From: Wyeomyia smithii
Lineage: Eukaryota; Arthropoda; Insecta; Diptera; Culicidae
Reading direction: 5' to 3'
DNA length: 64,000 nucleotides
NCBI RefSeq assembly: GCF_029784165.1
Contig: NC_073695.1
Location: 94,987,777-95,051,776 of the forward strand
Part shown: positions 1 to 12,840 of the stretch, piece after piece
Layout: every line of letters starts with the position of its first letter
Numbering within the stretch: the stretch's first letter is position 1
Notes under the pieces: generated by a model
Databases searched by the model: none
Told to the model about the DNA's origin: nothing
Seen by the model: the letters and a program-made list of their open reading frames with translations, nothing else
Position numbers and translations under genes: made by a program

Positions 1-1830
1 TTTTCACTTTGTGTAGTCAAAGGTGAGCCTTTTTGATGAATTATTGTTCTTTGGACCGATTTTTTAAAAAAATTCAATTACTTTGAAGGCATAGCTTTCA
101 ACGAATTCTCTTATATTACAACAAGCCAGAACTCCTATTCTTCTCTCTCAGAACTGGTTATAACTCCTTACAAAACAACAACTAGTGCACTGTGTAGAAC
201 TGCATTTTAACAAGCGCGCCACACAACGGCCAGCCTATTTGCATCTGCAATAGGGGGTGCACTTTTGCGGTTCAACGTCATCGACTGGCGACCGCAAACA
301 GTTGAAGATTATTATTATTACTGGTATTGCCCGCAGCACGGCAAGGAAGCAATCATGCACTGCACGCAGACCGCGGCTTTGCGAAGTAAGTACATATAGG
401 TACGTTGCACACATGTGTGTGATTGTGTACAATCACTGGCTTTTATTTATTCCTGCACGTTCGTCATCGTTGTCTTTCTTTCGGCGAATCTGATACGGAA
501 GAAAGAAGCACTGGAACGCCTCGGTGCTACACTCTGCCGAGAACTTGGCGTTCTCTAAACGAAACCTTGCTATTGAATTATTTTCAATTAGTCTTAAACA
601 TGTCTTGATTGCGTTATAACGACTAACTTTCAGACTGCCAAGTAGGACGTCATTCGTGTGCAAATAAAGTATAAATCAATGCACATGGCTTTGTAGCTTT
701 CCTCTTTGTCTGAAGACATGACCAGACTCAACCGTCACGGTTCATGACCTGATTAGCGCCTGCCTACTGCAGGCGTATGTGTGTCACAAACGCTGATGTG
801 TAGTAGCCCAGAAAAGCACATGTTTATGTTTACACTAAACTGAACCGACGGGGTGAGTGTTTAATTTTGCCAGGAAAGCTTCTGCATCGTAACGTTATGT
901 TTTCCGTAAGGCGGCACTAGTTAGAATAATCCTCGCAGTCACCTGATTCGTAGTTGACCTTGCTACTAGCACTGTTTTTAGTGGGGATTGTTTAATCACG
1001 TGCATTCCAGAATCATACTTTTCACATAACACCAAATTACGTCTATGTCTTTGAAAGCGAATTAAATCGCCACAATGTTATATGGATTTGAAACAAACTG
1101 ATGTCTTGAAGGAATTTCGAAAAGGATACCTGAAGTGGTGCCTTTAGAGCACTGCCTTAAGCATAAGTTGAGATGTTGACTTTTTACGTAGAACTTTCGA
1201 AGTCGTCATTCTACTAGAGTCGTAATAACATGAAAATAGATTTAAGTGCGCAATTTTGCTTCCCTTTGTGGGACTAAACACAGTTACAATCTTCAGCCTT
1301 ATCATTCGTTTGAGACTGATGATCTGGTTTTACTCGACCGGTGATACCTTTGTTCCCTGCATGTGCGTAATAGAAGAAAAACGAGACGTCCTTTATCGTA
1401 AATTTATTATGTACTAGGAAACGGAACAAATGCTGGTAGAATATATGTTATGTCTCGGGTCTTTCACAGTCACTTTCGAAGGCATCTAGTCCTAGCCGGT
1501 AGATTAGGATACAATCCAACATCAAAAACAAGTCGGAAGTAGGTTAGTTGTTGAAAAAACTGATTCGTGTTGAAAACTCATATCCATCTCCTCCGCATCT
1601 ACAAGTTTTTGAAGCTTTCCTAAAATTAATTTTTAATAGATTCAAAAGTGGAACGATAATCAATAACCCATCGTTTTTGGTCAGACAAACCTAAAAACAA
1701 AAAGGATCCATGCGTTGCGTTGCTGTTGCTGCTGCTGTTACCACTATAACCGCTGTAACTGCGACAGGTTTCGTTGAAGTTTTTTTTTTCATAATTATAT
1801 TCTAATTTTGCGTGGTCCTTTATTTCACAG
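1..1830. other. Unannotated DNA upstream of the SERCA exons
   Basis: I recognise no gene here. If the downstream SERCA exons belong to a + strand gene, this is most likely intron, because the first SERCA exon (the N-terminal cytoplasmic segment before TM1) is not visible. Short open frames near 235-660 overlap on both strands and resemble no family. The last bases before 1831 are a pyrimidine-rich acceptor ending in TTTCACAG. Confidence 0.4.
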
Positions 1831-1913
1831 GAAAAACAATCTGGCAATTAGTCCTGGAACAGTTCGATGATCTATTAGTTAAAATTCTGCTGTTAGCTGC
1901 TATTATTTCCTTT
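1831..1913 (+). CDS. SERCA: SERCA calcium ATPase, internal exon covering TM1
   Basis: This exon encodes part of the sarco/endoplasmic reticulum Ca2+-transporting P-type ATPase, which pumps cytosolic calcium into the ER. The peptide reads KTIWQLVLEQFDDLLVKILL followed by LAAIISF, the TM1 region that is nearly invariant in animal SERCA. The first two bases complete a codon begun in an upstream exon (G|GA, Gly expected) and the exon ends in phase 0. It is bounded by a TTTCACAG acceptor and a GTAAGT donor. The next exon at 2897 continues the protein exactly. The upstream exon is not in the window. Intact splice sites and frame argue against a processed pseudogene. Confidence 0.93.
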
Positions 1914-2896
1914 GTAAGTATTCTTATATTTAGTGACCAAGAACTCGACTGACAGTGCTTTCGCAACCGACTTAATAATCATTCTCATGGACTGGTAACA
2001 TGCATTTTCAAATGATCGACTTTCGAGTCGGCACGAGTTACGATGGAAATGTATCGTGGTATCGTGGTATCGTGGTTGTGAACACCAAAGAAAACTAGGG
2101 CTGTTGTTCCGGCCCTCATTTTGCGTAAATATATGCTGCCGTTCGTTTCGTTCGCTATGAAGATATCGTTCTGTTATTTTCCCGCCCGCAGACTTGTCAG
2201 CTTAAACATAGCTTTCGGTCATGTCACGGAAAATTTTCCTAAATTACTAAATTTCTATTTTTGGCGTTTGGCAAGCAAGCAAATGGCGTTCGTCGCCGTG
2301 AACGGTGATAAACGACGTTCGCAAACTAGAAATTCCCCCGGTAAATGGCAGCGAAAAACGACTCATATAGAAGTAAAAATTGAGCGTTTTTTTTTTTCGA
2401 AGCACCCGTTTCAAATTCAGCAGCGTCGTCTAGCGAAGCTGGCCATTAATAAAGTTATTTGATCTATTAAGCAGAATTGTTAGGTTGACACTCTGCTTGA
2501 AGCTCGAACGTCTTCATCACTTCATCCAACGAGAGATCCCAAGGCTGTTACAATAGTATTGTGTTTCATTTGCCAAGATTTTTTATGATTTGGTCTTACG
2601 TCAACTAGTTAGCAGATTAATTCATGACTGGTCGGGTGTGCCAACAGGCTATCTTTACCTCTTAAGATCACTGGTATATTAAACGAAATCACGAAAAATA
2701 GTATCGTAAACGAATTCCAAACGTTTAGTACAAAACACGAAAATTTAACTTACTAAAGATAAAACTACATTAAAACTAATTACTCCAAGTATTATTTATT
2801 TCATTTTGAATGATTAAAGGCGACGACTAACAGACAAATAAAAAGACCTACGAACAAACTTTTTTCGAATATCACTTACATTTTATATCATTTCAG
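1914..2896 (+). other. SERCA intron
   Basis: This 983-bp intron joins two phase-0 boundaries, with donor GTAAGT and acceptor TTTCAG. It holds a short tandem run of TATCGTGG units near 2051-2075. An open frame at 2121-2462 lacks any recognisable family and is taken as chance. Confidence 0.85.
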
Positions 2897-2998
2897 GTCC
2901 TCGCCCTTTTTGAAGAACATGAAGGTGTTGAAGCCTTTGTAGAACCTTTCGTTATTCTGCTTATCCTGATCGCCAACGCTTGCGTCGGTGTGTGGCAG
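2897..2998 (+). CDS. SERCA: SERCA calcium ATPase, internal exon covering TM2
   Basis: This exon is 34 whole codons. It continues SERCA from TM1 through the short luminal loop into TM2: VLALFEEHEG, then VEAFVEPFVILLILIANAC and VGVWQ. In the family, the motif ERNAE and the actuator domain follow directly, but no such exon was found downstream in this window. The donor is GTAGGT. The luminal loop (EHEGVEA) and the Cys in IANACVG differ a little from the insect SERCA pattern as I recall it, so a divergent paralogue is possible. Identity as a SERCA-type pump is secure; the state of the rest of the gene is unknown. Confidence 0.92.
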
Positions 2999-5070
2999 GT
3001 AGGTTAAATCATCGCATCGCAATGGTCATACATAAATCACAATTTGGTGAAAAATCATGTGCTTTTAAGAACAGGGCGCTGAGTTAGAAATCGTTATTAT
3101 TATTTATATGGTTACATAGTAATTTGGGCATCCATAGGATTAATGATTATTGCGTTCTACAAAGTCCATAATTGACCCGCAAGCGGGCCACTTCTAATCT
3201 AGTTGACCCCATAAAATAATTTAGAAAATGGGAAGCTCGAGGACTAGTTGTGAAATGTGTCTCGAAAATTTTCCTGTGCTGCGGTCATTTCGTATTCTGC
3301 AAAGGACCATCCAGTTGCAATCTTGGGCCAAAAAACTGATTAGGGAACCAAAATTGTCCTATTTGGCGGTCATTTCTTATACTCCGAAGGGCCATACAAT
3401 TCACATTTTGGGCCAAAAACTCGGCAGTGAACTTATACTAATCTAGTTGACCACCAAGGAAGGATTTAGTAAAAATCTGAGACTCTCTAGGACTCACTAA
3501 AATTAGATAAAAGGTGTTTATAGTGGCCATCTCAGGTTATACCCTGATCAGTTGACCATTTCCTTTCGAGGCATTCCATGGAAAATGAATAAAAAAAATT
3601 TTTTTCCAGTATGTTATTTCCGATTCAGCTGAAACTTTGTACGGTTGTTCATTTTTGATAAAAAAAGTCATTTTATAACATCAGTTCTTTATGTAGACTC
3701 ACGAATGCTGTTTCAAAAGGGCCTATCCATAAATTTGACTGATGCACACTGTTTCCAAAATTGCAAAAACGTTATCGAGATTATTTTGACCCGTAAACCT
3801 TGATTTTAGAGCCGTAACGTTTTCAGCAAAGTTGTTCCATAATTATTCTCCATTTTTTGGAAGTTGCTTTTCCACGATTAATACACTTAACAATAAGAAA
3901 CGAACTTCACTTTTCTCATTTTAAAATATGAAAATTCACTTTGTTCAGCAAAGTTGCAGCAAATTTTAAAAGAAAATAAACTTCGTGGAAAATATCATAT
4001 TCTATCTATTTATTCAAATGGACTTTTGTGGAGTTTTACATAGATCACCCCTAAACATCATTTTTTCTGTTTAACTTTTTATAGTGATTCTCTACAATTT
4101 TTCAATGCTCTACAATATTGTTTGCTACAATGAAACAAACAATTTCTTTGAAGGCAGTTCATTTTTATCTCACATATTATTTTATACTAATTACTTTTTA
4201 CTCAATAAATAATGATTTTAAAATCGTAGTGCCTTCAATAGAGTTGTTCTATTAGTAATTCTCCATTTTGCAGAAGTTGGAATTTTGTGATTAATCTACC
4301 TGTGAATGAGAAATAAGTTTTATTTACTTACTTTATAAGAAACAACTTTGTTGAAGACCAAACCAGTATAAAAATGATTGATTTTGGTGCAAAAACACCG
4401 CCTTGAATTGTTATCATCCTCTTAACGATAATTTTTTAACATTGTATTATGTAGCTAAAAAAAACACTCCAAAAAGTTCTGAGTGAAAATGTCAAAATAC
4501 TCGAACGTTCATAACTTTTTTGGTTTTTATTTTATCTTCACCTAATTTTGACAGATAGTAGTACACATAGTCATCTTCAATATGAAAAAAGGGATTTTCA
4601 GAAAAGTTACTTTGTGAGATATATGATATTGTGTGTCAATTTGAAAATTTTGGCCCAAAAAAAATTTTTTTTACAATGTATATATTTGTTCTAGAACGAT
4701 AATTTTATTACCTACAACATCGGCGAAGGCACTATTTCAATCGGACAATCCGTTTTTCTGATATAGAAAAATTTAATTCATCAGTCACTTATTTTGGAAC
4801 AGTAGTCGTGAGTTTACATGGAAAACTGATATCATGAGATGAACTCTTTATCAAAATGGAACAACTGTATAAGGTTTCAGCAGAATCGGAAATGATCGAT
4901 CAGTATCGATTTGCGAATACGCTCATTGTCATTCCGGATTCCGGATTGGACCTAGTGTTAGTCGGCGGACCATCTCTTCTCTAGTTGGCCGCCCGGGATA
5001 GTTGAGAAACAAAAAGGAAGCTTTAGGAACCGTTTTGAAAAATTATCCTTCTTTACGGTCATTCCGGATC
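2999..5070. other. Probable SERCA intron, AT-rich, repeat-like
   Basis: No coding region is recognised. CTAATCTAGTTGACC occurs near 3195 and again near 3441, spaced about 245 bp, and both precede related text (GCGGTCATTTC, then TTGGGCCA), so this is an old tandem pair. From about 3590 to 4880 the sequence is very AT-rich and has phrases such as CAGCAAAGTTGTTCCATAAT that look like dispersed noncoding repeats. Confidence 0.4.
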
Positions 5071-5240
5071 TTTCGGAAAGCCACCCAGAGTAGGCTTCAA
5101 CAAGCGGGTGGTCATGAGTTCGAGTCGGGTTTATTCTCATGCTCCTTCCATGCCCACTTTGAACCTTTTTTCACGCTATATTCCAGGAAACACACAGCTG
5201 GATTAATACCTCTTGAGACAGTCATAATTACTGATACTTG
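5071..5240 (+). repeat. Possible tRNA-derived SINE fragment
   Basis: GAGTTCGAGTC at 5116-5126 resembles a Pol III B box. It is followed by the tail text GGGTTTATTCTCATGCTCC, which recalls the arrangement in the clearer SINE at 52.0 kb. No convincing A box is seen. It could be chance. Confidence 0.3.
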
Positions 5241-6879
5241 ACAGGGTAACTAATGAGGCTCGGGAAAAAAGAACAATAGAGTCCATATGGTCGGTGTTAA
5301 GTCAGACCGGACCAAGTCGCAAAATTGGAAAAAAAAACGAGTTAATGATAGCATTGAATCAAGATTTACTTAAGCTACATCACACAACAACCAGAGTTGA
5401 TTTATCTCTCAAATAGCAAAACTTATGGCATATTTTTTTCTGAATGATCAAAGAAAAGCAATCATAGTGTGCAGTCAGAACGAACCAAGTGTTAGGTTAT
5501 TGNNNNNNNNNNNNNNNNNNNNNNNNNNNNNNNNNNNNNNNNNNNNNNNNNNNNNNNNNNNNNNNNNNNNNNNNNNNNNNNNNNNNNNNNNNNNNNNNNN
5601 NNNNNNNNNNNNNNNNNNNNNNNNNNNNNNNNNNNNNNNNNNNNNNNNNNNNNNNNNNNNNNNNNNNNNNNNNNNNNNNNNNNNNNNNNNNNNNNNNNNN
5701 NNNNNNNNNNNNNNNNNNNNNNNNNNNNNNNNNNNNNNNNNNNNNNNNNNNNNNNNNNNNNNNNNNNNNNNNNNNNNNNNNNNNNNNNNNNNNNNNNNNN
5801 NNNNNNNNNNNNNNNNNNNNNNNNNNNNNNNNNNNNNNNNNNNNNNNNNNNNNNNNNNNNNNNNNNNNNNNNNNNNNNNNNNNNNNNNNNNNNNNNNNNN
5901 NNNNNNNNNNNNNNNNNNNNNNNNNNNNNNNNNNNNNNNNNNNNNNNNNNNNNNNNNNNNNNNNNNNNNNNNNNNNNNNNNNNNNNNNNNNNNNNNNNNN
6001 NNACAGCAACGACGTTTACCCTTTTTCTAGTGAAAACAAAAAATTGAAGACATTTTTCTCTCATTTATTACGTTTAAGTTTCGAAACGGTTCTGTTCGTT
6101 AGTAACACGAAAACTTTACTTTGTCTGTTAAATTTTTAAATTATTTTCATCTGTTAATTTCATGTAATGTTATTCCAGTTTAGTTCAATTTTTGTTTCCT
6201 AAAAATGAGACAACATTGTAAATAAGTTAAGAAAATGAAAAGTGAACAAGTTTTAAAAGAGAGACATCATCTTGTTGAGTTGTAGTCATCGAAATTAATC
6301 TTAAAAATGTTAGATAATTTACAAAACAACTTAATTTAACTAAACAAAAAGCAAAATACCATTGTGTGACGTTGACCGCCATCTTTAATTTTATGTCATT
6401 TCATCTTTGTTTAAAAAAGTTAGTTTCACGAAAAACTGAATAAAAATCGTTAAAACAACCCACAGTTTTATCTCGACGATTTCAGAAGTGTTTTCCCTTT
6501 AGCTAGGCTTTCCGTTCGGATCGTGAAATGCTAGGGCTTCATATCCTATACCTACGTTATATAGTCGAATCGTTGTTCAAGCGTGCCAAAGTGCGAAGGC
6601 AATTCGGATCATTCTACGGAACGGGAGCTATCGCTTACGAGGATCGTTGTTCGGGAAAGAAATAAGGATAAATTGAGCGTTTTGGTTGTAAAAACCAATG
6701 GCTGGGTTAGAACAAAGAAAAGAATGTTTGTGTATACACAGTATACTGTTTTAAGTTATTTAATGAATTGATGGATCAATAAATGACTTTGGAAACGAGC
6801 GAAGGGTTTGATTATTGTACCGAAACTTCGAAACGGCTGGCGTGTTCAGGGAAACCTTACTTACTCACTTACTTTACTT
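5241..6879. other. Unannotated DNA containing an assembly gap
   Basis: No gene is recognised. Two imperfect copies of a GTCAGA..GACCAAGT phrase lie at about 5300 and 5473, the second ending at the gap. Open frames that cross the gap are artefacts of the Ns. Confidence 0.4.
5503..6002. other. Assembly gap, exactly 500 N
   Basis: A run of 500 unknown bases. The round number suggests a placeholder and not a measured gap size. The left edge falls inside a repeat-like phrase. Confidence 0.99.
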
Positions 6880-8300
6880 TACTTACTTTGTTGGCCGACG
6901 GATCGTTTACTGGTCTAAGGCCGAACGAATTAGAGATATTCCACCGCGCACATCCACCGAGTTCAAGGTCTACCACGGAGTCAACGGCTTCTTCCTGATT
7001 CTCTGCTTAATATAGTTTTGGCGGCTCTCTCGTCAGGCATTTTGGTCACATGTCCAGCCCAATAAAGCCAGCTCCGCTGTATCACATTCACTATATCAGC
7101 ATGTTTGTATACCTGGTACCTTCATGCATCTGCGCCATACTTTATCTTCCATTTCACCACCAAGTATTGATCGCAAAACTTGACGCTTAAAATACTCCGA
7201 GTACTCAGCCTCCTTCAGCGTCATGTTTCATGTCCGTGAAGGACATGAGGGAGGATCAGCGTCATATACAGCGCTAGTTTATTGCGAGTTTGCAAACTGC
7301 GGGACCCTAGCTAGTGACGCAGTCCGTAGAAGGCCCTGTTCGTAGCTACAACTCATTGTTTTACTTCGCGGCTCATATCATTGTCATATGTCACAAGCGT
7401 ACCAAAAAAAAAAAAACGAATTCATCAACCACCTCAAATCGTTCCCAGCATTACACCTCCTCCTGTGTTGGTGGCTCCGTAGCTTGTTCGTCCCTCAAAA
7501 TCCCAAATCCTGTTCTTGTTTTACTCCTCTCGCACTTCACCGTCTAAAATTGCCTGAAAGTACTCCTTCCACCTGGTTGCAACCGTCGGTTTGTCCGTAA
7601 GCAGGTTGCCGTCCTTGTCATTGCACAAAACCGGCACAGGGAAATTCCTGCTTCTAACTCTGTGGACTGATCTTTAGAAGCTCCGCACATCGTTTCTAGC
7701 AAAGTTGTCCTCTGCGCTGGCGAGCACTTGTTCGTCGTGCTCCTGCTTCATCCGACGGTGGACTCTATTTTCGGCAGTTCGTGTCTCCCTTCATCTCTTT
7801 TTGTTATGACGCGTAGCCACAGTGAGCATGCGGCTCCTGACACGGCTCTTCTCGTCCGTCGCTCTCTGGCAATTAGCCATTATGCTGTCTCCCACGCGTC
7901 GTACATACTACCTCTCTCGCCATAGTTTCAATGGCACTGTAAATATTACTCCACAGCTCCTTTATGTCTTTCACTCGTTCCTCCTGCTGTTCTGCGATCC
8001 GTTGATTCAGCTCTCTGGCGTATTTTTCCGCCACGCCATCAGCTTTCAACCGCTGTATGTTGAAACGCATCGTCCTCTCTGTGCGAGATTTCAGTTCAGC
8101 ACGTTCTACAACCGTGCGCGGACCTTAAAAACGACGAGATAATGGTCAGAGCTAGGGGCTGTGCGTTTGCATCTTCTGTGACGACTTTTACGTCGCGTTT
8201 CGGGCACTTGTCATAGATTCGTTCCAAGTTTTCATAGAACACATCCCGAACTCACCGACATCCCGTTCCGCTACCTTGCCGCCACTATAGTAGATGTGGT
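6880..8300 (-). mobile_element. RTE-like LINE remnant lacking its RT core
   Basis: Reading on the minus strand, about 8245-8174 matches the end of an APE-type endonuclease (FYENLERIYDKCPKRD then VKVV). Codons from 8070 to 7550 match the linker before RT (AEKYARELNQRIAEQQEERV; later NDKDGNLLTDK and WKEYF). About 7330-6880 matches the C-terminal segment (KLALYMTLILP, GGEMEDKVWRRC, LLGW). The reverse transcriptase motifs expected between 7550 and 7330 are absent. Stops and frame changes are frequent, so it is dead. Assignment to the RTE group is from family memory. Confidence 0.75.
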
Positions 8301-8556
8301 ACTTAAATGAAGAGCATGCAATAGGAAAACCGTTTAAACCGCTGTATTTTATCGAATATATGATTTAAATCACTTTATCGGATATATTATTCAATTCATC
8401 ATAAACATTGAAAATTTTGCGTGAGAAAGTTTATTTTATTTGAAAATTGTAGTCGCCCAAACTTCATTTTTTATCTTTAAAACTGGACCGCTTTTGATTT
8501 TTTTCTTTGGGGGTTGTAGGTAGTTGAAAAATGAAAAACTAAAATATTTATGTTTT

Positions 8557-11308
8557 GCCTTTCTCCTAGAAAGGTATAAGCAATCACTGGAAAAACTAAA
8601 GGTATAAAAGTGCTCCAGAGGGTCGAATCTCGTATATCAATCGACTTAGTTCGACGAGCTGAGCATTTTCTGTATGTGTGTGTAACGTTCTCCCAATCTC
8701 ACTCGATTTTCTCAGAGATGGCTGGAACGATTTTCATGAAACTAATTGCAAATGAAAGGTCCAGTTGCCCCATAGAACGCCATTGAATTTTATCGTAATC
8801 GGATTTTTAGTTTCGAGGTTATGTATCAAAATGTGAAAATCACAAAACTTGAATATCTCAGTAAAAACACAACCGATTTGAACAAAATTGGTATAAAAAA
8901 AAACGGGCTTGTTTTTTGGACCATTTGTAAATTAACTTTTTAGTGTTTGGGCATGTAGTTCAAAAGTTATGCAACGAAACGTGTTTCGAAGACTGTTTAA
9001 TCTCACTCACTTTTCTCCGAGATGGCAAGACCGATTTTCACAAAATTAGCTCATATGGAAGGTCTAGTTGCCTCATAAGACCCTATTGAGTTTTATTGTA
9101 ATTAGACTTTAACTTTGTCCGTTATGCATAATAATATGGAATCAGGCTATTAGAAGAAACATTATCCTAAGACTGCTTGAACTCAACCACTTTTCTCAGA
9201 GATGGCTGGACCGATTTTTTTCGAAATAAGTTGCAAATGAAAGGTCTAGTTGTCTCATAATACCCTATTAAATTTTATTATAATCGGACTGTAACGTTGT
9301 CTTTTATGTAACGAAACGTTAAAATCACGAAACTTCATTATCTCAGAAACTTCACAACCGATTGGAACAAAACAAGTATCAAATGAACATGCTGTCTTCA
9401 AAACCATCGATGATTTTTACAATGAATAAACATGTGGTCCAAAAGTTATAGATATAAATGTTTTTCGATGAGTTATTTTCATTCACTAATTCTTGCCTTT
9501 CTTCAAGGAAGGTATAACTATCACTGGCAAAACCGAAGGTATAAAACGGTCGAATCACTTGACTCAATTCCATGAGCTTAGCAATTTTTGCATGTGTGTG
9601 TATGTGCAAATTTTCAACCTCACTCGATTTTCTCAGAGATGACTGGACCGATTTTCCAAAAAATATTTTCAAATGAAAGGTCTAGTTGCCCCCAAAACCC
9701 TAATCAATTATATGGTAATCGGATTTACAGTTTATATGTTATGTATCAAAATCTGGAAATAACGAAAGTTCATTATCTCGGAACTACACGACCGATTTTA
9801 ACGAAATCGGTTCTAAATCAACGGGCTACCTAAAACACCCCTTAAAATTCGAATTTCATAAAGATTGGACATGTGGTTTAAAAGTTATGGTAAGAAATGT
9901 GTTCTGGAGACTATTTAATCTTACTCATATTTCTCAGAGATGACTGAACCAATTTTCATAAAATCAGTTTCATATGGAAGGTCTAGTTGCGCCATAAAAC
10001 TCTATTGATTTTTGCCTTTTTCCTAGAAAGGTATAGCAATCACTGCAAAAACCAAAGGTATAAAAGTGCTCCAAAGGGTCGAATATCGTATATCAATCGA
10101 CTTAGTTCGACAAGCTGAGCGTTTTCTGTATGTGTGTGTGTATATGTGTGTGTATGTATGTATGTAACGCTCTCCCAATCTCACTCGATTTGCTCAGAGA
10201 TGGCTAGACCGATTTTCATGAAACTAATAATGCAAATGAAAGTTCTAGTTGCCTCATAAGACTCTATTGAATTTTATTATAATCTTATCTGTTATGTATC
10301 AAAATGTAAAAATTATGAAACTTCATTATCTTAGAAAACAACCGAACAACCGATAAACGGGCAACCTAAAAAACCCTTAACTTTTGAATTTTATAAAGAT
10401 TGGACTTGTAGTTCAAAAGCTATGGACAGAAGCGTGTTCTGGAGACTATTGAATCTCACTCATGTTTCTCAGAGATGGCTGGACCGATTTTCATAAAATC
10501 AGTGTCATATGGAAGGTCCAGTTGCCCCATCATATCCTATTCATTTTTTCTGCAATCGGACTACTGCTTTGCCTGTTGTGTTTAAAAATGTGAAATCCAG
10601 CTATGAAAAGAAAAAATATTCCGAAGACTACTTAAACTCACTCACTTTTCTCGGAGAATGTTGAATCGATTTCCACAAAATTAGTGTCAAATAAAAGGTC
10701 TAGCTTCCTCATAACACCCTATTGAATTTTACTGTAATCGGACTTTAACTTGGTCTGTAATGAATCAAAATGTGAAAATCACGAAACTTCATTATCTAAG
10801 AAGCTACACAACCGATTCGAACAATACTGATTTCAGATGAACGGGCTAGTTAAGGGTTAACTGACGAATTATTATGATTTTACACGTGGTTCAAAAGTTA
10901 TGAAAAGCAAGTCATATTCGATATAGAAAAAAAATCTTACTATAAACAATCGAATCAAAATTTTATTTTAACGAATGATATATCAAGTCTACACATAATC
11001 GAGTCCATCCTATATATGAGTACAGTGACGATTCGATTATACCACGATCAAAAAAAAATTTTTCGCGTCATATATTTGAAACATATTTATTTCATCTTAT
11101 TCGCATGTGTTAATGCACGTTCATATATGTTTTAAAAGTTCGGTATGGTGTCACTGCTACCAATGATTTGTTATTTTAGAGTGATAAATAAATCCAGCAA
11201 ATATTATCAAGCGGTATTTTTTTCTAAAATGAAGTGTTCGTGTAAATCTATTTTAACGAATAATAAGTACGAATGAGACAGGCTTGGTCTGACCGCTAGG
11301 TGGATTAG
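8557..11308 (+). repeat. GCCTTTCTCC-type long repeat, copy A
   Basis: The copy starts with TTTTGCCTTTCTCC, itself a small hairpin (CCTTTCT/AGAAAGG), and ends with GGTCTGACCGCTAGGTGG. Inside are degenerate modules of roughly 240 bp carrying AGAGATGGCTGGACCGATTT, then AAATGAAAGGTCTAGTTGCC, then AAAATGTGAAAATCACGAAA. The 5' end sequence recurs at 9494 and 10014, so three 5' ends are fused to one 3' end. No coding capacity is seen. The same family recurs at 34.5, 41.8 and 54.9 kb. I cannot assign it to a named superfamily. Confidence 0.85.
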
Positions 11309-11724
11309 TTTAGGTTCTTTTCCATAGCGTCGAACAATAATTTAGCACGTTTTACGTTTTTCCCCACTAATAATTTAATAATTTAATAGCTATTTTTTTC
11401 GATCCCAAAGCCCACCTAGTTTTCATCTGGAGCCAACCTAACTGCTGTCAAGACCAGTCCTATGGAAAGACGCCATCTTTTCATGACCCAAAAATAACAT
11501 GTGACATTACGGTGGGTTCGAAATGAAAACGCAGCCAAAAATATGTTACATACAAACCCAGTGAAGTAGAAGAGACGCTCCTGAGGCCCGGTTAAAGCCC
11601 TGGGAGGGAGAAACGAATACTACACTCAAAACAGAGAACACACACATGCGTCGTTTTTTGATACCGTGCATGCGTCACAGCGAGAAGATAGTTCTTGCTG
11701 TAACGCATGCATGACTCAAACGAA
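11309..11724. other. Unannotated DNA between repeats
   Basis: No gene recognised. It contains a pair of GCATGCGTCAC / GTAACGCATGC phrases in inverted orientation near 11668 and 11700. Confidence 0.4.
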
Positions 11725-11732
11725 GTTTTCAG

Positions 11733-12292
11733 CTAAGACAAGACGCGACAGCTGGTCACCGTTACATTCAACCAATTTGAACCGGCTGCTGATTGGCTGA
11801 ATCCGATAACGCAATCGTCAAGTAGAAAATACAACGAGGTTACTTTTCACTGTAAAGCAGTGATGCTGGAGAGTCATAATTTAGCTATTAAAATTGTTCA
11901 TAAATAATGATGCAAAAGTATGCAAGGTACATGATATTACCGAGTAATGTATTTCACTGTTATAACATTAAAAATGCATTGATTATTCTTTTTTTACTAT
12001 TTCGGTTGAAGTCCAAGAAACTTAGGAAGAAAAAAATTGGGTTCCAAGAAACTTTGGAAGAGAAATTTGATAGTAGAAGTATGCTTTATTAAACATAAAA
12101 TAATAAATAAAAATTAAGTATTATTCGCCAATATATTGCAATTTTAATTTGTCTTATTTTCATTGACCTGCAGAAGTTGTTAAAAATAATCATTCTGGCA
12201 TCAACGGTATGGAACGTTCAAAGAAATTTCGAAGGGGATGACGGCCGTTACGAAAAGAAAAATAAGAAGCCAGCTGTCGCGTCTTGTCTTAG
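11733..12292. mobile_element. Nonautonomous DNA element with 23-bp perfect TIRs
   Basis: Positions 11733-11755 and 12270-12292 are perfect inverted repeats of 23 bp starting CTAAGACAAGACGCGAC. The flanks are GTTTTCAG (11725-11732) and GTTTTTAG (12293-12300), a probable 8-bp target duplication with one change. An 8-bp duplication fits hAT and a few other superfamilies, but the CTAAG terminus is not typical hAT. The interior has no transposase. Confidence 0.7.
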
Positions 12293-12300
12293 GTTTTTAG

Positions 12301-12840
12301 TAACATTAGGAATACTTAATGTGAAAAATTTGTCTGTAAAACAAAAAAAATCGAGTCCGTGTTTTTTCAATTTGCCGTTGTATGAAAGTTTCATCGGAGT
12401 TTTGAGTTTATATATATTTGCGTAGACTTTCTGAAAATGTGTACGAGAGCGTAACCTGTAAGGCAGATTTTCCGGGGTTTCATGCAGTTGCAAACATTTT
12501 ACAATCCTACATCTCACTATTTTGTGAAACGAGAATTAAAATTCGACCGTGATGAAGTATGTGTTCGAACTTGTAACCAAAGCCTTGAATCCAGAAAAGC
12601 GCAGGTTTAATAATCGAGGTACGCTAACATGATTATTACCTAAACTCATGAAATTTATTATTTTACGTAATAATGAACCAAAATATTTTTTAAAATGACA
12701 ATGAATACAAAAACTGTTTTCGATTAATAATTTTCCAAGCAACGCTATACCGCAGACAGACGTCCAAGCTGAGTTCCAAACTTGTGTAAAGTTTTCTGTA
12801 GTAGCAATTCGGTTGTCTTTACTACTTTTTACTAGAGATC
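12301..12840. other. Unannotated AT-rich DNA
   Basis: No gene or repeat family recognised. Open frames on both strands are short and without motifs. Confidence 0.35.

Noticed and set aside
2121..2462. 113-codon open frame
   Set aside because: It lies wholly inside the SERCA intron and has no family resemblance.
5425..6139. Open frames across 5.4-6.1 kb
   Set aside because: They consist of Ns from the assembly gap.
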